From NCBI RefSeq assembly GCF_004022705.2, contig NZ_RZOY02000013.1:45021-109020 (forward strand): a stretch of 64,000 nt of DNA. Reading direction: 5' to 3'. Positions 63,701 to 64,000 of the stretch are shown here, in pieces; within the stretch, counting starts at the first letter, position 1, and the number at the start of each line of letters is the position of its first letter. Under the pieces are notes generated by a model. That model made no database searches. It was not told where the DNA came from and was given only the letters and a program-made list of their open reading frames with translations. The translations under genes were made by a program, and so were the position numbers. Origin of the DNA: Mesorhizobium sp. M2D.F.Ca.ET.226.01.1.1 (GTDB taxonomy: Bacteria; Pseudomonadota; Alphaproteobacteria; Rhizobiales; Rhizobiaceae).

Positions 63701-64000
63701 CGTATCGCCGGTCGCACCTGTGGCGCCGGTATCGCCGGTCGCACCTGTGGCACCAGTCGCGCCGGTGGCACCTGTCGCTCCGGTATCGCCAGTCGCACCC
63801 GTGGCACCGGTCGCGCCGGTAGCGCCAGTTGCACCGGTATCGCCAGTTGCACCGGTATCGCCAGTCGCACCCGTAGCGCCTGTCGCGCCGGTGGCACCCG
63901 TCGCGCCGGTTGCGCCGGTGGCACCCGTCGCGCCGGTTGCGCCCGTATCGCCAGTAGCACCCGTGGCACCGGTCGCGCCGGTGGCACCTGTTGCTCCGGT
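60728..64000 (-). CDS. Long collagen-like (Gly-X-Y) protein, likely type I secretion cargo; 5' end beyond window
   Basis: The frame ending at the stop at 60728 is open to the last base of the window, giving at least 1090 residues without any start codon in frame, so the gene begins outside. From the window end to about 61109 it encodes about 320 Gly-X-Y triplets, mostly Gly-Ala-Thr with Gly-Asp-Thr, and near the end Gly-Pro-Lys, Gly-Asp-Thr-Gly-Pro-Lys and GDRGPTGPTGPTGPTG. Then comes GSGGGNHNSS and a 126-residue non-repetitive end (VVTASTLATT..., HFLQSGSGDGPAGGHGS, TFKKALKDILKPHE), probably the secretion signal. It lies directly upstream of the secretion genes. No RTX nonapeptides are present. 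Confidence 0.88.
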   Translation of the reverse strand, partial: TGATGATGATGATGATGDTGATGATGATGATGATGATGATGATGATGDTGATGDTGATGATGATGATGATGDTGATGATGATGATGATGDTGATGATGDTGATGATGATGATGDTGATGATGATGATGDTGATGATGATGATGATGDTGATGATGATGATGATGDTGATGATGATGATGATGDTGATGATGATGATGATGDTGATGATGATGATGATGDTGATGATGATGATGATGDTGATGATGATGATGATGDTGATGATGATGATGATGATGATGATGATGDTGATGATGATGATGATGDTGATGATGATGDTGATGATGATGATGATGDTGATGATGATGATGATGDTGATGATGDTGATGATGATGATGATGDTGATGATGATGATGATGDTGATGATGATGATGATGDTGATGATGATGATGATGDTGATGATGATGATGATGDTGATGATGATGATGATGDTGATGATGATGATGATGDTGATGATGATGATGATGDTGATGATGATGATGATGDTGATGATGAIGDTGATGATGATGATGATGDTGATGATGDTGATGATGATGDTGATGATGATGDTGATGATGATGATGATGDTGATGDTGATGATGATGATGATGDTGATGATGATGATGATGDTGATGATGATGATGATGDTGATGATGATGATGATGDTGATGATGATGATGATGDTGATGATGATGATGATGDTGATGATGARGATGATGATGATGSTGATGAAGATGSTGATGSTGATGATGATGATGGTGATGATGPKGATGATGATGATGATGATGPKGDTGPKGDTGPKGATGATGATGATGATGPKGDTGPKGATGATGATGATGPKGDTGPKGDTGPKGATGATGATGATGTTGATGPKGDTGPKGATGATGATGATGATGSTGPKGDTGPKGATGATGATGATGATGPKGDTGPKGATGDRGPTGPTGPTGPTGSGGGNHNSSVVTASTLATTSTQKTAKVTTSSLGLKDTTHFLQSGSGDGPAGGHGSFRQLLGQVTGSVTTDLLNVLSTIWGSGQNQNKSSGVSTDLASDKTKTGAGFGNIDDTFKKALKDILKPHE
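61109..64000 (-). repeat. 9-bp periodic repeat coding for Gly-X-Y triplets
   Basis: About 2.9 kb with strict 9-bp period (on the + strand CC-N GT-N GC-N/TCN/CCN patterns), and higher-order 27- to 180-bp duplications, for example near-identical blocks beginning about 62496, 62631 and 62806. Strongly prone to slippage or recombination, so array length may vary between isolates. It is coding sequence, not a CRISPR or satellite. Confidence 0.9.

Noticed and set aside
61072..63987. A 971-codon open frame, Arg/Pro/Val-rich, on the - strand
   Set aside because: It is the neighbouring frame of the Gly-X-Y repeat; the collagen frame explains the 9-bp period, carries on into a unique C-terminal domain and has no start in the window, so a start-based search misses it.
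61109..64000. Regular short repeats that could suggest a CRISPR or satellite
   Set aside because: Period is 9 bp with no spacers, and it codes for Gly-X-Y in a continuous frame.

Overview
The window looks like a chromosomal segment of a Rhizobiales alphaproteobacterium, most like Mesorhizobium. This rests on the high GC content, on a 108-bp two-palindrome intergenic repeat of the rhizobial RIME1 type, on many class III adenylate/guanylate cyclases, and on gene families typical of that group. No rRNA, tRNA or CRISPR array was seen. Taxonomy is inferred from style and was not checked against a database.

Layout. 1-6 kb: end of a polysaccharide deacetylase gene, an unknown protein, a GNAT acetyltransferase, a membrane protein, a DUF5939-type cyclase and a small methyltransferase. 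6-12 kb: a four-gene peptide-type ABC importer operon (double ATPase, substrate-binding protein, two permeases) behind a second cyclase. 13.7-28 kb: a surface-glycan region with a nucleotide-sugar dehydrogenase, GT4 glycosyltransferases, a deacetylase and two related MurG-like glycosyltransferases. It is interrupted by a DUF3095 cyclase-fold protein and by an MBL hydrolase, a cyclic-nucleotide-binding protein and an ABC exporter that has lost its catalytic residues. 27.5-32.5 kb: a sulfatase unit (arylsulfatase, formylglycine-generating enzyme, outer-membrane barrel, AraC regulator) with two copies of a 32-bp sequence in front of the sulfatase and the barrel gene.

33-43 kb: an MscS channel, then a signalling block flanked on its far side by a decayed copy of the 3' end of that mscS gene. 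The block holds a cyclase on the + strand and, on the - strand, a compact operon: coiled-coil protein, inner-membrane protein with four periplasmic repeats and an OmpA domain, Ras/Rab-like small GTPase, adenylate cyclase. I consider this operon the best candidate for an undescribed system. 44-51 kb: a partner-switching operon (GGDEF-EAL protein, degenerate ATPase-like protein, STAS-like/methyltransferase fusion, SpoIIE phosphatase, anti-sigma-type ATPase, STAS protein) that recalls SiaABCD but adds a methyltransferase. 51-55 kb: a broken DNA ligase, 160-178 bp repeats, an AraC regulator and small proteins. 55-64 kb: a type I secretion operon whose first gene, running off the window end, encodes a very long Gly-X-Y collagen-like protein. 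Its reading frame contains no start codon inside the window, so it is easily missed.

The main theme is nucleotide second messengers: five class III cyclase-fold proteins, a cyclic-nucleotide-binding protein, and a GGDEF-EAL protein under apparent partner-switch control, set among cell-envelope, glycan and secretion genes.
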